The translations under genes were made by a program, and so were the position numbers. DNA of 64,000 bases from Flavobacterium sp. Root420 (GTDB lineage Bacteria; Bacteroidota; Bacteroidia; Flavobacteriales; Flavobacteriaceae), in assembly GCF_001427905.1 (NCBI RefSeq), contig NZ_LMEF01000033.1:124001-188000 (forward strand), given 5' to 3'. Positions 1-9,370 of the stretch are shown piece after piece. Every line of letters begins with the position of its first letter. Position 1 is the first letter of the stretch. The notes below the pieces were generated by a model that saw only the letters and a list, made by a program, of their open reading frames with translations, did no database searches and was not told the DNA's origin.

Positions 1-2
1 AT

Positions 3-1889
3 GGAAATATTATCGCTGTATTAAACAGTTCAGTTCAGGGATCTCCAATAAGCTCGATACTGAACATTAATACAAGGGATGCAAATGTTATTTGGGAAAA
101 AAAATTATCGCAACAAGCCATAAACACTTTTCATCTAGACCGTAAGGGAAATATTGTTATAGCAGGTTCTAATGGAGTTTATCAAGGAAATACAGATGTT
201 GATCCTTCACCAAATGTAATAAATACTGCGTCGCAAAAATTTTTATTATGGCTAGACAGCAATGGTAATTTTCTGGATTTAAAAGAGTATTTTGTTACAC
301 AGTTTTCAGCAGATTTTCGAATGTGGAAGATAGAAAGTGATGTACAAAATAATATTTATTTAGTTGGTGACTTTGCTGGAAAAGTTGATGCTGACCCTTC
401 GCCAAATACTTTTTTCTTAGAAAACCCATATGGATCAATTCAATATGGATCTGGTTATGCAATAAAATTTGATTCGAATCGAAATTTTGATAAGGCATAT
501 ATGTTAATTTCTAATTATCGTTCAGTTGTAAAAGATATAAAAGTTAAAAATAACAATATATATCTTCTAGGCGATTTTAACTGGGAATGCGATTTTGATC
601 CTGGAACCGGTAGTCAAAAATTAAATACTTTACATGGCGGAGGTGTAGTTACATCTGATGGCTTCGTCGTTAAACTTAGTCCATGTGACCCATCAAAACC
701 TGTTGGTGAAGAAAATCAGTTTTTTTGTACAAACCAAAATGCAACAATCGGCGATTTAGTTCCAAATTTTAGTGGAATTCAATGGTATGACAATGCTACT
801 AACGGAAATATTCTTTCCGCTATTACCAGTCTTCAAGACGGAAAAGTCTATTATGCGTCTCAAACATCAAACAGTTGTGAAACTGAAAGATTAGGTGTTA
901 AAGTAAAAATTACGAATACTCCGATTGCTCCTACAGAAATTACAAGTCCGGTATTTTGTAAAAAAGAAGCTGCAACTTTAAACAATATTCAAATGTCAGG
1001 GCAGAATATAAAATGGTACGACAATAATATGGCTGCCACTACTTTATTTAATACTACTCTGTTAGAAGATAACAAGATATATTATGCATCACAAACAATT
1101 GGATGTGAAAGCGATAGAACACCTGTTTTAGTAAGGATTTATGATACAAAATTACCTTCCGGAAATGATAATCAATCCTTTTGCACAATTGAATTTGCAA
1201 CTATTGAAAATCTTAATATAAACGGAATTGATCTCAAATGGTACGATTCTCCAGTAAATGGAACTAGTTTACAGAAAACAGATTTATTGAAAAACGGCAT
1301 TTATTATGTTACGCAAACTATGAATAGCTGTGATAGTGAAAGATTTGCAGTTAATATAAAAATAAAAGAAACTCAAAACCCAATTGCTGATACACCACAA
1401 ACTTTCTGCATACAGAAAAAGGCTTCAATAAACAACATTGATATTACAGGCCAGAATATTAAATGGTTCCAAAGTATTTCTTCAAGTACAAATTTATCTG
1501 AAACAACCCTACTTGAAAATGGGGTAACCTATTATGCTTCTCAAACCATTAACTCTTGCGAAAGCGATAGAATACCAGTTACGATAAATATACTTGAAGC
1601 GACAACTGGTGACTGTATCAATTTAGTTGAAGAACTTCCTTATCCAAAATTTTTCACGCCAAATAATGACGGTTACAATGATACCTGGGCAATTGATTTT
1701 GCTTATTTAGCTCCAAATACAGGGATCCGAATATTTGACCGTTATGGGAAATTCATTAAAGAACTTCACGTTAACGGAGCATGGGATGGAACTTACATAG
1801 GTATTAATGAACCCGCCTCAGATTATTGGTTTACTGTTATCCGATTAAATGGAACTGAATTTAGAGGACATTTTAGTTTGAAGCGATAA
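3..1889 (+). CDS. Large secreted protein with T9SS type B (gliding-motility-associated) C-terminal sorting domain, 5' end missing
   Basis: The frame is open from the window edge, so the true start lies upstream. The first ~230 visible codons hold repeated blade-like segments with Asp-Pro motifs (DVDPSPN, DADPSPN, DFDPG), suggesting a beta-propeller. Four Cys-containing Ig-like repeats follow at about 700-1600, each with the pattern FC..., KWYD, YYASQT, CESxR. The last ~85 residues (from YPKFFTPNNDGYNDTW) match the type B sorting domain that sends proteins through the type IX secretion system to the cell surface or medium. It is probably an adhesin or surface protein; no catalytic residues are seen. 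A strong terminator follows the stop. Confidence 0.85.
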   Translation, partial: GNIIAVLNSSVQGSPISSILNINTRDANVIWEKKLSQQAINTFHLDRKGNIVIAGSNGVYQGNTDVDPSPNVINTASQKFLLWLDSNGNFLDLKEYFVTQFSADFRMWKIESDVQNNIYLVGDFAGKVDADPSPNTFFLENPYGSIQYGSGYAIKFDSNRNFDKAYMLISNYRSVVKDIKVKNNNIYLLGDFNWECDFDPGTGSQKLNTLHGGGVVTSDGFVVKLSPCDPSKPVGEENQFFCTNQNATIGDLVPNFSGIQWYDNATNGNILSAITSLQDGKVYYASQTSNSCETERLGVKVKITNTPIAPTEITSPVFCKKEAATLNNIQMSGQNIKWYDNNMAATTLFNTTLLEDNKIYYASQTIGCESDRTPVLVRIYDTKLPSGNDNQSFCTIEFATIENLNINGIDLKWYDSPVNGTSLQKTDLLKNGIYYVTQTMNSCDSERFAVNIKIKETQNPIADTPQTFCIQKKASINNIDITGQNIKWFQSISSSTNLSETTLLENGVTYYASQTINSCESDRIPVTINILEATTGDCINLVEELPYPKFFTPNNDGYNDTWAIDFAYLAPNTGIRIFDRYGKFIKELHVNGAWDGTYIGINEPASDYWFTVIRLNGTEFRGHFSLKR

Positions 1890-1929
1890 AAAAAGAGTGG
1901 CCACGACAATGTGAGCCACTCTTTTTTTT
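1890..1929. terminator. Bidirectional intrinsic terminator
   Basis: GAGTGGC (1895-1901) pairs with GCCACTC (1915-1921), flanked by an A run on the left and a T run on the right. It sits between the convergent T9SS protein gene and the transporter gene, so it can serve both. Confidence 0.85.
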
Positions 1930-1944
1930 AAAATATATTTTTTT

Positions 1945-3222
1945 TTAAAACTGATGCACTTTTTTAGAAATCACTAAAAAGGAAACCAAAGAAATTAAAG
2001 CTGCGGCAGTCAAATAAAAGCCTACGTAACTTAATCCATAAGTACTTGCCAGCCATATTGCGATCATTGGTGCAAATGCTGCACCCAAGATTCCTGCCAA
2101 ATTAAATGTCAGGGAAGCACCTGAATAACGAACTGCAGTTGGAAACAATTCCGATAAGAAAGTTCCCAACGGTCCATAAGTAAAGCCCATTAAGGACATT
2201 CCCATACAAACAAAAGCGGTTACTAAAATTGGATTTCCTGAATTAAGAAAGTACGAAAAGAAAAAACCGAAAACAGCAATAGCCGCTGTCGTAATAATTA
2301 ATATTTTTCGGCGACCAATTTTATCAGCAACCAATGCTGAAACTGGAATAAAAAAGGCAAAAAACAGTACAGAAAGCAACTGAATTAATAACGCATCTCT
2401 TTTTGTAAAGCCTAAGTCGGAAGTTGCCCAACTTAAAGTAAAAACAGTCATTAAATAAAAAACCAAAAAAGTTGTTACAGCAGATAATGTTCCAAAAATC
2501 AATTGATTTTTATATGATTTCAATAAGGTAAAAAACGGAATTCTAACTTCTTTTTGTTCTAATTTAGAATTTTCGAAAGCCGGGGTTTCACTAATTTTAA
2601 GACGAATATAAAATCCAACAATTACTAAAAGCGAACTGGCTATAAACGGAATCCTCCATCCATAATCCATAAAAGCTTCGCTGGTCATACTGTCTGTTAA
2701 GATTAAGAAAGTACCTCCGGAAAGCAACAATCCAATTGGCGCTCCCAATTGCGGAAACATTCCGTACCAGGCGCGTTTATGCGGTGGTGCATTTTCAATG
2801 GCCAATAAAACAGCTCCACCCCATTCACCTCCTAAACCAACTCCTTGTCCAAATCGGCATAACATTAATAAAATTGGTGCCGCGATTCCGATACTGGCAT
2901 AACCTGGTAAAAAACCAATTGCAATTGTCGATAATCCCATAGTTAATAATGCCACTACTAAAGTAACCTTACGACCGATTTTATCTCCATAATGTCCAAA
3001 AACAGCTGAACCTAAAGGTCTGGCCAAAAAAGCAATCGAAAAAGTAGCTAAAGATTCAAGTGTGGAATTTGTACTGCTAGCTCCCGGGAAAAATAGTTGT
3101 GGAAAAACCAACACGGCAGCATTGGCATAAATATAAAAATCAAAAAATTCAATTGTAGTTCCAATTAAAGAACCAAAAAGAACATGTCGAAGAGAGTTCT
3201 CCTGATTTGGGTTGTTTTTCAT
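1945..3222 (-). CDS. MFS transporter, metabolite:H+ symporter (MHS/ProP-like) type
   Basis: A 425-residue, 12-helix inner-membrane permease. The MFS loop motif GDKIGRK follows the second helix pair, and RFGQGVGLGGEWGGA is typical of the MHS branch (shikimate, betaine, citrate or dicarboxylate symporters). The start is taken at the ATG at 3222 (MKNNPNQ). The frame stays open 36 codons further upstream, but that stretch contains a promoter match at 3260-3291 and reads as non-homologous sequence. The substrate cannot be told from sequence. It is monocistronic and convergent with the T9SS gene. Confidence 0.85.
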   Translation of the reverse strand: MKNNPNQENSLRHVLFGSLIGTTIEFFDFYIYANAAVLVFPQLFFPGASSTNSTLESLATFSIAFLARPLGSAVFGHYGDKIGRKVTLVVALLTMGLSTIAIGFLPGYASIGIAAPILLMLCRFGQGVGLGGEWGGAVLLAIENAPPHKRAWYGMFPQLGAPIGLLLSGGTFLILTDSMTSEAFMDYGWRIPFIASSLLVIVGFYIRLKISETPAFENSKLEQKEVRIPFFTLLKSYKNQLIFGTLSAVTTFLVFYLMTVFTLSWATSDLGFTKRDALLIQLLSVLFFAFFIPVSALVADKIGRRKILIITTAAIAVFGFFFSYFLNSGNPILVTAFVCMGMSLMGFTYGPLGTFLSELFPTAVRYSGASLTFNLAGILGAAFAPMIAIWLASTYGLSYVGFYLTAAALISLVSFLVISKKVHQF

Positions 3223-3259
3223 TGTAGTTGATATAGATTTTTTTTGAAAAATGCTAATG

Positions 3260-3291
3260 CAAAAATGAATCAACTCATTTAAAGCAACAAA
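3260..3291 (-). promoter_or_regulatory. Bacteroidota-type promoter of the MHS transporter
   Basis: Read on the minus strand: TTTG, 20 nt, CATTTTTG (one mismatch to TAnnTTTG). It lies 37 nt upstream of the ATG at 3222 and supports that start. The rest of the 343-nt divergent gap to 3566 is AT-rich, with no gene seen. Confidence 0.5.
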
Positions 3292-3565
3292 CATTTGTCT
3301 GCAAAAATATAGTTTCATTATTAAAAACACACATTTACAAACAACAGTTTTATATTACTCTCAGAATTTTAACAAAAAAACCAAATCTGTTGTTTTAATC
3401 TTTATCAAATTATTCTTTGCTCAATTAATCCCGAAACAAAAATTAAAATACTGATTATAACTATTTTAAATCAAAAATTAAAAATCAATCTTAAGCATTC
3501 GTTAAAAACACTTTTAAGTACATATTTTCATTAAATTTACAGCTATCAAAAATAAATCTAAAATT

Positions 3566-5155
3566 ATGCCCACAGACTGTATCAGCTACCAAACCTCAGG
3601 ATATTTCTCTAAATTGATACAAGATTATTTAGATCAAAAACCCGAATTGCACTCTCTGTACAATCATTACCCAACACTGGAAAATTTTAAAAAACAAATA
3701 GCAGAAAAACAGGCCAATTTTGATAATGCAAACCGAATTCCATTGGTTGAAACTTTAAAAAAGCAATATCAAAATATCGAGATTTCAGACGCAACAAAAC
3801 AAAACATTGCTCTTTTAGCACATCAAAATACTTTTACAATTACTACCGGACATCAGCTAAATTTATTTAGTGGCCCGTTGTATTTCTTATATAAAATTAT
3901 TTCCACGATTAATCTGACCAAAGAATTAAAGTCGAAATATCCAACGCATAATTTTGTTCCCATTTATTGGATGGCAACCGAAGATCACGATTTTGAAGAG
4001 ATTAATTATTTCAATTTTAAAGGAAAAAAATTCCGTTGGAACAAAGAAAGCACAGGTCCGGTTGGAAGGCTTTCAACAGAAGGTTTAGCAGAGTTTTTCG
4101 AAATTTATGCTGCAGAATTAGGATCCAGCACAAACGCGAATGTTCTAAAAAAACTATTTGAGGAAGCGTATTTAAAACATGAAAATCTAGCCGATGCCAC
4201 TCGTTTTTTAGCCAATAGTCTATTTGCCAATTATGGCTTAGTAATTTTAGATGCTGATGACGCCGATTTAAAACGTGCCTTTATTCTATTTATTAAAGAA
4301 GAATTAGAACAACAGACTTCATTCAAAGCTGTTCAGGAAACCATTTCAAAATTTGGCGATTATACGGTTCAGGTAAATCCGCGCGAAATCAATTTATTTT
4401 ATATTGAAGATGATGTAAGAGAACGAATTATTTTTGAAAATGATAAATACTACGTAAACAATACAAAAATTTCATTTTCAAAAGAAGAAATTTTTAAATT
4501 ATTAAAAAGTAATCCGGAGAAATTCAGTCCAAATGTAATTATGCGTCCGTTGTATCAGGAAATTATCCTGCCAAATTTATGCTACATTGGCGGAGGCGGG
4601 GAAATTGCATATTGGTTAGAATTAAAATCGTTCTTTGATGCTGTAAATAGTACTTTCCCAATGCTTTTAGTTCGTAATTCTGTGCTTTTAAATACTGAAA
4701 AACAAGCTAAAAAAGCAGACAAATTAGGTTTAAGCTGGGCCGATTTATTTACAAAACCTGCTAATTTGGTAAATGCGATTACACACAAATTATCTGCTTT
4801 TCCAATTGATTTGACTCCTCAAAAAGAAACATTAGAAAAACAATTTGAATATCTTTATGAACTCGCTCAACAAACCGATAAATCATTTAGCGGAGCTGTA
4901 AAAGCACAGGAAGTTAAGCAGAAAAAAGGCCTGGAAAACCTTGAAAAAAGATTACTAAAAGCTCAAAAAAGAAAATTAGATTCCGAATTACAGCGCGTTG
5001 CAGATTTACAATTTGAGTTGTTTCCAAACCAAAGTTTGCAGGAGCGACAAACCAATTTTTCTGAATTTTATCTAGAAAAAGGTGAACAATTGATTCCGCT
5101 TTTGATTCAAAAATTAAAACCATTAGAAAACAATTTTAATATTATAACGATATAA
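3566..5155 (+). CDS. bshC: Bacillithiol biosynthesis cysteine-adding enzyme BshC
   Basis: 529 residues, the usual BshC length. BshC is thought to join L-cysteine to glucosaminyl-malate in the last step of bacillithiol synthesis, the low-molecular-weight thiol used by Bacillota and many Bacteroidota. Recognisable family motifs are TGHQLNLFSGPLYFLYK (residues 94-110), YWMATEDHDFEE, GGGGEIAYW and a C-terminal coiled coil (about 435-490) rich in Lys, Gln and Leu. It is a cytosolic protein standing alone; bshA and bshB are not in the window. Confidence 0.93.
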   Translation: MPTDCISYQTSGYFSKLIQDYLDQKPELHSLYNHYPTLENFKKQIAEKQANFDNANRIPLVETLKKQYQNIEISDATKQNIALLAHQNTFTITTGHQLNLFSGPLYFLYKIISTINLTKELKSKYPTHNFVPIYWMATEDHDFEEINYFNFKGKKFRWNKESTGPVGRLSTEGLAEFFEIYAAELGSSTNANVLKKLFEEAYLKHENLADATRFLANSLFANYGLVILDADDADLKRAFILFIKEELEQQTSFKAVQETISKFGDYTVQVNPREINLFYIEDDVRERIIFENDKYYVNNTKISFSKEEIFKLLKSNPEKFSPNVIMRPLYQEIILPNLCYIGGGGEIAYWLELKSFFDAVNSTFPMLLVRNSVLLNTEKQAKKADKLGLSWADLFTKPANLVNAITHKLSAFPIDLTPQKETLEKQFEYLYELAQQTDKSFSGAVKAQEVKQKKGLENLEKRLLKAQKRKLDSELQRVADLQFELFPNQSLQERQTNFSEFYLEKGEQLIPLLIQKLKPLENNFNIITI

Positions 5156-5162
5156 AAAAACT

Positions 5163-5256
5163 TGCCACAACCCGAGCGATAGCGAATTGGCGAAGCAATT
5201 ACACAAATTTTCACTAATTTTTAATCGCAAAACTGATACTAATTCGTGGCAAAAAA
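5163..5256. repeat. Intergenic inverted-repeat element, GCCAC...GTGGC type
   Basis: The spacer between bshC and the acyltransferase gene begins with TTGCCAC and has GTGGCAA near 5247-5253, with ACAAATTTTCACTAATTTTT between. It resembles the element at 51625-51685 in word content. The rest of the 226-nt spacer shows no gene. Confidence 0.45.
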
Positions 5257-5381
5257 GTCCAAAAAACGGGTAACAATAAAGTAATAATCATCAGAATAAA
5301 TAACCGCCTCTTCTGAAATTATTGCCTCTCTAAACCAAATAGTAACTTTTTAAAACAAAAATTAACCTATTACCAAAAACT

Positions 5382-6653
5382 ATGACCAGAGAGCGCTTGA
5401 TTTCATTAGATGTCTTCAGAGGATTAACGATTTTATTAATGACCATTGTAAACAACCCGGGCGATTGGGGCCATGTTTACACACCACTTTTACATTCAGA
5501 ATGGCATGGTTGTACACCAACCGATTTAGTTTTTCCGTTTTTTATTTTTATTATGGGAGTTGCAGTTCCGCTTGCAATGCCAACCAAAATCTGGGATGAA
5601 ACCACTTTTAATAAAATATTGGTTCGTTCTTTACGTATGTTCTGTCTCGGAATATTCTTTAATTTCTTCGCTAAAATACAGCTTTTTGGCCTTGACGGGA
5701 TTCCGCTTTTAATTGGCCGTTTAGCCATTACAATTGCAGTTGGTTATGCTTTAATGGGGAGTTTTAGTTCCAAGGTCAAAAACATTCTGGCCTTCTCCAT
5801 TCTAATAATTTATCTCTTCTTAGCTTACAGTGGTATTGAAGCTTATCACGATGTACGTCTTCCGGGAGTTTTACAACGAATCGCGATTGTATATTTTGTT
5901 GTTTCTCTTTTATATTTAAAAACCACTCAAAAAACACAAATTATAACAGGAGTTGTTTTATTATTGGTTTATTGGGCCGTAATGACGTTAATTCCGGTTC
6001 CGGGAATTGGAGCGGCAAATCTCGAAAAAGGAACCAATTTAGCTTCATGGATAGACAGTATCTTACTAAAAGGTCATATGTATCGCGAGACAATTACCTG
6101 GGATCCAGAAGGAATTTTAAGCACAAGTCCATCAATCGTAAACGGAATTATTGGTTTATTAATTGGCCAAATATTACTGAGAGAAATAAGCAAAACCAAA
6201 AAAGCCAAAAAAATGGCTATAATTGGCGTAGCACTAATTATTGGAGGTTTATTATGGAATATTGTTTTCCCAATCAACAAATCGCTTTGGACAAGCAGTT
6301 ACGTTTTATATACTACAGGATTAGCCACTACATTTTTAGCACTACTATATTATGTAATTGATATAGCAGATTATAAAAAAGGTTTCAAACTCTTTTTAAT
6401 TTGGGGAGTAAACCCAATGATTGTATTTTTTACCTCTCAAATTATTCCGCAGGCCTTGGTAATGATTGAATTCCAAAATCTGCATAAACCTTTAGAAAAA
6501 ATCAATCTTTTAAATTATTTGTATAGTTTCGGAATTGCCCCATTCTTCAGTAATCCAATGGCAGCGTCTTTAACCGGGGCATTGGTATATGTTGGAATCT
6601 GGACCTTTATATTGTGGATATTTTACAAAAACAAATTAATATTTAAAGTGTAA
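5382..6653 (+). CDS. DUF5009/DUF1624-type membrane acyltransferase-like protein (HGSNAT/NagX family)
   Basis: 423 residues with about 10-11 membrane helices. The N-terminus RLISLDVFRGLTILLM and the loop with HSEWHGCTPTDLVFPFFIFIMG are typical of the heparan-alpha-glucosaminide N-acetyltransferase-like family. In Bacteroidota the family is often called NagX or DUF5009. It probably moves an acetyl group across the inner membrane onto an amino sugar, or carries the sugar; this is inferred from the family. A paralogue lies at 20132-21322 on the other strand. The gene is flanked by spacers and looks monocistronic. Confidence 0.8.
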   Translation: MTRERLISLDVFRGLTILLMTIVNNPGDWGHVYTPLLHSEWHGCTPTDLVFPFFIFIMGVAVPLAMPTKIWDETTFNKILVRSLRMFCLGIFFNFFAKIQLFGLDGIPLLIGRLAITIAVGYALMGSFSSKVKNILAFSILIIYLFLAYSGIEAYHDVRLPGVLQRIAIVYFVVSLLYLKTTQKTQIITGVVLLLVYWAVMTLIPVPGIGAANLEKGTNLASWIDSILLKGHMYRETITWDPEGILSTSPSIVNGIIGLLIGQILLREISKTKKAKKMAIIGVALIIGGLLWNIVFPINKSLWTSSYVLYTTGLATTFLALLYYVIDIADYKKGFKLFLIWGVNPMIVFFTSQIIPQALVMIEFQNLHKPLEKINLLNYLYSFGIAPFFSNPMAASLTGALVYVGIWTFILWIFYKNKLIFKV

Positions 6654-6756
6654 ATCATTTAGATATACAACTCCCAATTCACAATTTTATTTGCCATAAC
6701 ATCATTTCACGATGTTTTAATTATGAATTTATTAAAATCAATTCATAAAAAAAGTA

Positions 6757-6764
6757 TACTTTTG
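6757..6764 (+). promoter_or_regulatory. -7 promoter element of ndk
   Basis: TACTTTTG, an exact TAnnTTTG match, 25 nt before the ATG of ndk. No clear -33 TTTG is seen. Confidence 0.55.
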
Positions 6765-6789
6765 CACAAAATTAAAAATAAGCAATAAA

Positions 6790-7209
6790 ATGGCAACAAA
6801 TAGAACTTTTACAATGATTAAACCAGATGCTGTTGCAAACGGACACATCGGGAACATCTTAGCAATGATTACTAACGGAGGTTTCAAAATCGTTTCATTA
6901 AAATTAACTCAATTAACTGTAGCTGATGCTCAGGCTTTTTACGCTGTACACGCTGCAAGACCTTTCTACGGAGAATTAGTTGAATTTATGTCACGCGGAC
7001 CAATTGTTGCTGCTATTTTAGAAAAAGATAACGCAGTAGAAGATTTCAGAACTTTAATTGGAGCTACAAACCCTGCTGAAGCTGCTGAAGGAACTATTCG
7101 TAAAGCATACGCAACTTCTATCGGAGAAAATGCAGTTCACGGTTCTGATAGCGACGAAAATGCTGCTATCGAAAGTGCATTCCACTTTGCTGGAAGAGAG
7201 CAGTTCTAA
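6790..7209 (+). CDS. ndk: Nucleoside-diphosphate kinase
   Basis: 139 residues, full length. It transfers the gamma phosphate of ATP to NDPs through a phosphohistidine. The active-site segment ENAVHGSDS contains the catalytic His117. The N-terminal TFTMIKPDAV and the RPFY and SRGP segments also match. Codon use is highly biased (AAC, GCT, GGA), as expected for an abundant protein. The TAG-free stop TAA at 7207-7209 lies inside the left arm of a perfect 32-bp inverted repeat. Confidence 0.97.
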   Translation: MATNRTFTMIKPDAVANGHIGNILAMITNGGFKIVSLKLTQLTVADAQAFYAVHAARPFYGELVEFMSRGPIVAAILEKDNAVEDFRTLIGATNPAEAAEGTIRKAYATSIGENAVHGSDSDENAAIESAFHFAGREQF

Positions 7210-7340
7210 TTTTAGATTTTAGAGTTCAGATTTTAGATTAAAATGCACAATAAAAAAATGCCGTTTCAAATTTTGAAACGGCATTTTTGTTTATTTATAA
7301 AGTTCAGCAATCTAAAATCTGAACTCTAAAATCTAAAATT
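7208..7340. repeat. Perfect 32-bp inverted repeat joining the two stop codons of ndk and the DUF721 gene
   Basis: The left arm 7208-7239 and the right arm 7309-7340 are exact reverse complements and are built from the word TTTAGATT repeated with variations. Each arm begins inside the stop codon of its neighbouring gene. A second, perfect terminator hairpin sits in the middle. Related but imperfect word-repeats are at 31686-31788 and 32360-32432. Confidence 0.9.
7254..7288. terminator. Bidirectional intrinsic terminator between ndk and DUF721
   Basis: TGCCGTTTC pairs with GAAACGGCA around an AT-rich loop, with A and T runs outside. The stem including these runs is about 14-17 bp. It lies at the centre of the 32-bp inverted repeat. 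Confidence 0.9.
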
Positions 7341-7635
7341 AACGAAGCACTACATCCTTCACCACTTCGCGCCCCAATTCTTCATTAATCATCTTAACGA
7401 TTTTCGATTTTCCATGGCTTAATTCTTCTCTTAAAACGGCAGATCCAAGTTCAACGTATAGTGTACTTCCTTTCAAAACAACGTTTTTAGTATACGTCTT
7501 TACACCATTTCCCATTAAGTTGCCCCAAGCTTCTTTCACATCAATCTGATCCATTCCGGGCTGTAATTTATTGACCTGAATAATCTGGTGCAAAACATCG
7601 CCAATCGTACTTTGATTATTTAGTCTTTTTGCCAT
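7339..7635 (-). CDS. DUF721 (DciA-like) domain protein
   Basis: 98 residues, almost entirely one DUF721 domain (LNNQSTIGDVLHQIIQ to the C-terminus). Distant relatives named DciA help load the replicative helicase in bacteria that lack DnaC. Flavobacterial members are short and not tested to my knowledge, so helicase loading is inference. The start ATG overlaps the 3' end of the upstream lipoprotein gene by 20 nt, so the two are co-transcribed and probably translationally coupled. Confidence 0.8.
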   Translation of the reverse strand: MAKRLNNQSTIGDVLHQIIQVNKLQPGMDQIDVKEAWGNLMGNGVKTYTKNVVLKGSTLYVELGSAVLREELSHGKSKIVKMINEELGREVVKDVVLR

Positions 7636-8056
7636 CGTTTAAAATATTTAGTGGTCCTGCTTTTTTATAATGATATTCTTTTTGTTGCTCATTTTTAACG
7701 ACAAACTCTTTGTCCGAAATCGAAATTAATTCCTCACTCCATTTCGCATAATCCGTTTTATAATCCAGAAAAGTTCCTTTATCAGTAAATCGAACCGAAA
7801 CATTTTCGAATGTATTTGTAGTCAAAAAAGTACCATCAAGTTGCGCCATAACTTTCGTTCGCGTTCCTTTTGTTCCTTTAATTTGAAAATAATCAAAATT
7901 CTCATTCATTCCGTAATCCTTCACTTCTCCCTCATCAAAAACCACTTTTTCAATTTCCCAATAACCATTCAATTTTGCAATATCTACCGGTTTAATTTCC
8001 TGTTTACAGCTTACAAACAAAAGCGATAGAACCAAAATCATAAAAGTGTTTTTCAT
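7616..8056 (-). CDS. Small lipoprotein, lipocalin-like fold suspected
   Basis: 146 residues with a lipoprotein signal ending LLFVSC (Cys17). The mature part opens with LNGYWEIEKVVF, the pattern of lipocalin-like stress proteins of Bacteroidota. No catalytic motif is seen. It is first gene of a two-gene unit with DUF721 and overlaps it by 20 nt. It is probably held in the outer membrane facing the periplasm. Specific role unknown. Confidence 0.75.
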   Translation of the reverse strand: MKNTFMILVLSLLFVSCKQEIKPVDIAKLNGYWEIEKVVFDEGEVKDYGMNENFDYFQIKGTKGTRTKVMAQLDGTFLTTNTFENVSVRFTDKGTFLDYKTDYAKWSEELISISDKEFVVKNEQQKEYHYKKAGPLNILNDGKKTK

Positions 8057-8074
8057 ATAATATTTTTTATAAGG

Positions 8075-8149
8075 AGCTTATTGCCGCTGTCCGCTATATC
8101 TTTTCCTGTCTAAAGAAGCCAGAAAAAGGATACCGCTCCCATCGGGGCT
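8075..8149. repeat. Dispersed intergenic element, copy 1
   Basis: It starts AGCT and ends ATCGGGGCT, with an AAAAAGGATA segment and a degenerate internal stem. It aligns over its whole length with 38967-39040, which shares CCGCTGTC, TATCTTTT, AAAAAGGATA and ATCGGGGCT. It lies in the divergent spacer between the lipoprotein and serine-hydrolase genes. I know similar sequences as common intergenic repeats of flavobacteria, from memory only. Confidence 0.7.
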
Positions 8150-8248
8150 GGGGCTCCAGTTTTCAAAAGAAATTTAGTGAAGTACAAAGTTAACTTTATA
8201 TCAATCAAAAGAAATAAAAATTTGTAAATCTCATTAAACTATTTTGCA

Positions 8249-8256
8249 TATTTTTG
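8249..8256 (+). promoter_or_regulatory. -7 promoter element of the serine hydrolase gene
   Basis: TATTTTTG, an exact TAnnTTTG match, 30 nt before the ATG at 8286. It falls inside what would be coding DNA if the upstream in-frame ATG at 8244 were used, so the later start is preferred. Confidence 0.55.
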
Positions 8257-8285
8257 GTCAAACCCCAAACCAATACCAAAAAACC

Positions 8286-9350
8286 ATGACCAGAAACATT
8301 TGTAAAATCTTGATTCTCTTATTATGTATAAGCTGTAGTAAAGAAGAGAATGATCCGGCACCTTCTCCAACGCAAAATATGTATTTTCCACCTTTAACAG
8401 GAAATACTTGGGAAACAACATCAATTTCAGATCTAAAATGGAATCAAACTGAGGTTCAGCCACTTTTAGATTACTTAGAATTAAAACATTCTAAATCTTT
8501 TATCATTTTAGTCAATGGCCGAATTGTTTTAGAAAATTACTTTAACGGACATTCCGCAACTACAAACTGGTATTGGGCAAGCGCCGGAAAAACATTAACT
8601 TCAACCATGACCGGAATTGCGCAGCAAGAAGGTTTATTGAATATTAATAATAAAGTTTCGCAATACATCGGAACAGGTTGGACAAGTGAAACACTAGCAA
8701 AAGAAAACCTCATTACCTGCAAACACTTATTGACCATGACATCCGGATTGGATGACAGTACTGACGACGTAGATCCGGCAAATCTTATTTACAAAGCCGA
8801 TGCAGCCACACGTTGGGCTTATCATAATGTGTATGTAAAATTGCAGGATGTCGTTGCAAAAGCAAGCGGAAAAACCTGGGATAATTATTTCAATACCAAA
8901 TTAAGAGACAAAATCGGAATGAATGGTAATTGGGTACAGCTTGGCGTAAATAGCGTATACACCAGTACCTCCAGAAGTATGGCGCGTTTTGGACTTTTAA
9001 TGCTTAATAAAGGAAAATGGGAAAATAACCAAATTTTAAACGAAACGTATTTCAACGAAGCCACATCAACTTCACAAAATATCAATTTAGGTTACGGTTA
9101 TTTATGGTGGCTTAACGGAAAAACTTCTTATCGCTTACCGCAATCACAGCTTACTTTTTCAGGAAGCGTGATACCAACTGGACCAAACGATATGTTTATG
9201 GCGCTTGGGAAAAATGATCAAAAAATATATGTTATACCAAGCAAAAATATGGTCATTATCAGAATGGGAGACGCTGCTGACAATGTCAATCTGGCGTTAT
9301 CAGATTTTGATGAAACTTTGTGGGAGAAAATTAGCGCTTTGTATAAATAA
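8286..9350 (+). CDS. Serine hydrolase lipoprotein, class C beta-lactamase/penicillin-binding-like family
   Basis: 354 residues. The N-terminus MTRNICKILILLLCISC is a lipoprotein signal (Cys17). The beta-lactamase fold shows the SxxK nucleophile motif SAGK (99-102) and a YxN-type motif YHN (179-181). WASAGKTLTSTMTG and LLTMTSGLDD are the usual surroundings. These enzymes act as esterases, D-Ala peptidases or hydrolases of small amides, and the substrate cannot be predicted. Convergent with the archaemetzincin gene, 20 nt apart, with no clear terminator between them. Confidence 0.87.
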   Translation: MTRNICKILILLLCISCSKEENDPAPSPTQNMYFPPLTGNTWETTSISDLKWNQTEVQPLLDYLELKHSKSFIILVNGRIVLENYFNGHSATTNWYWASAGKTLTSTMTGIAQQEGLLNINNKVSQYIGTGWTSETLAKENLITCKHLLTMTSGLDDSTDDVDPANLIYKADAATRWAYHNVYVKLQDVVAKASGKTWDNYFNTKLRDKIGMNGNWVQLGVNSVYTSTSRSMARFGLLMLNKGKWENNQILNETYFNEATSTSQNINLGYGYLWWLNGKTSYRLPQSQLTFSGSVIPTGPNDMFMALGKNDQKIYVIPSKNMVIIRMGDAADNVNLALSDFDETLWEKISALYK

Positions 9351-9370
9351 AAGAATTCAAAAGAACTGCA

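Noticed and set aside
5972..6361. 129-codon plus-strand frame inside the acyltransferase gene
   Set aside because: Shifted frame of a membrane protein gene with an unnatural Arg/Asn/Tyr-rich composition.
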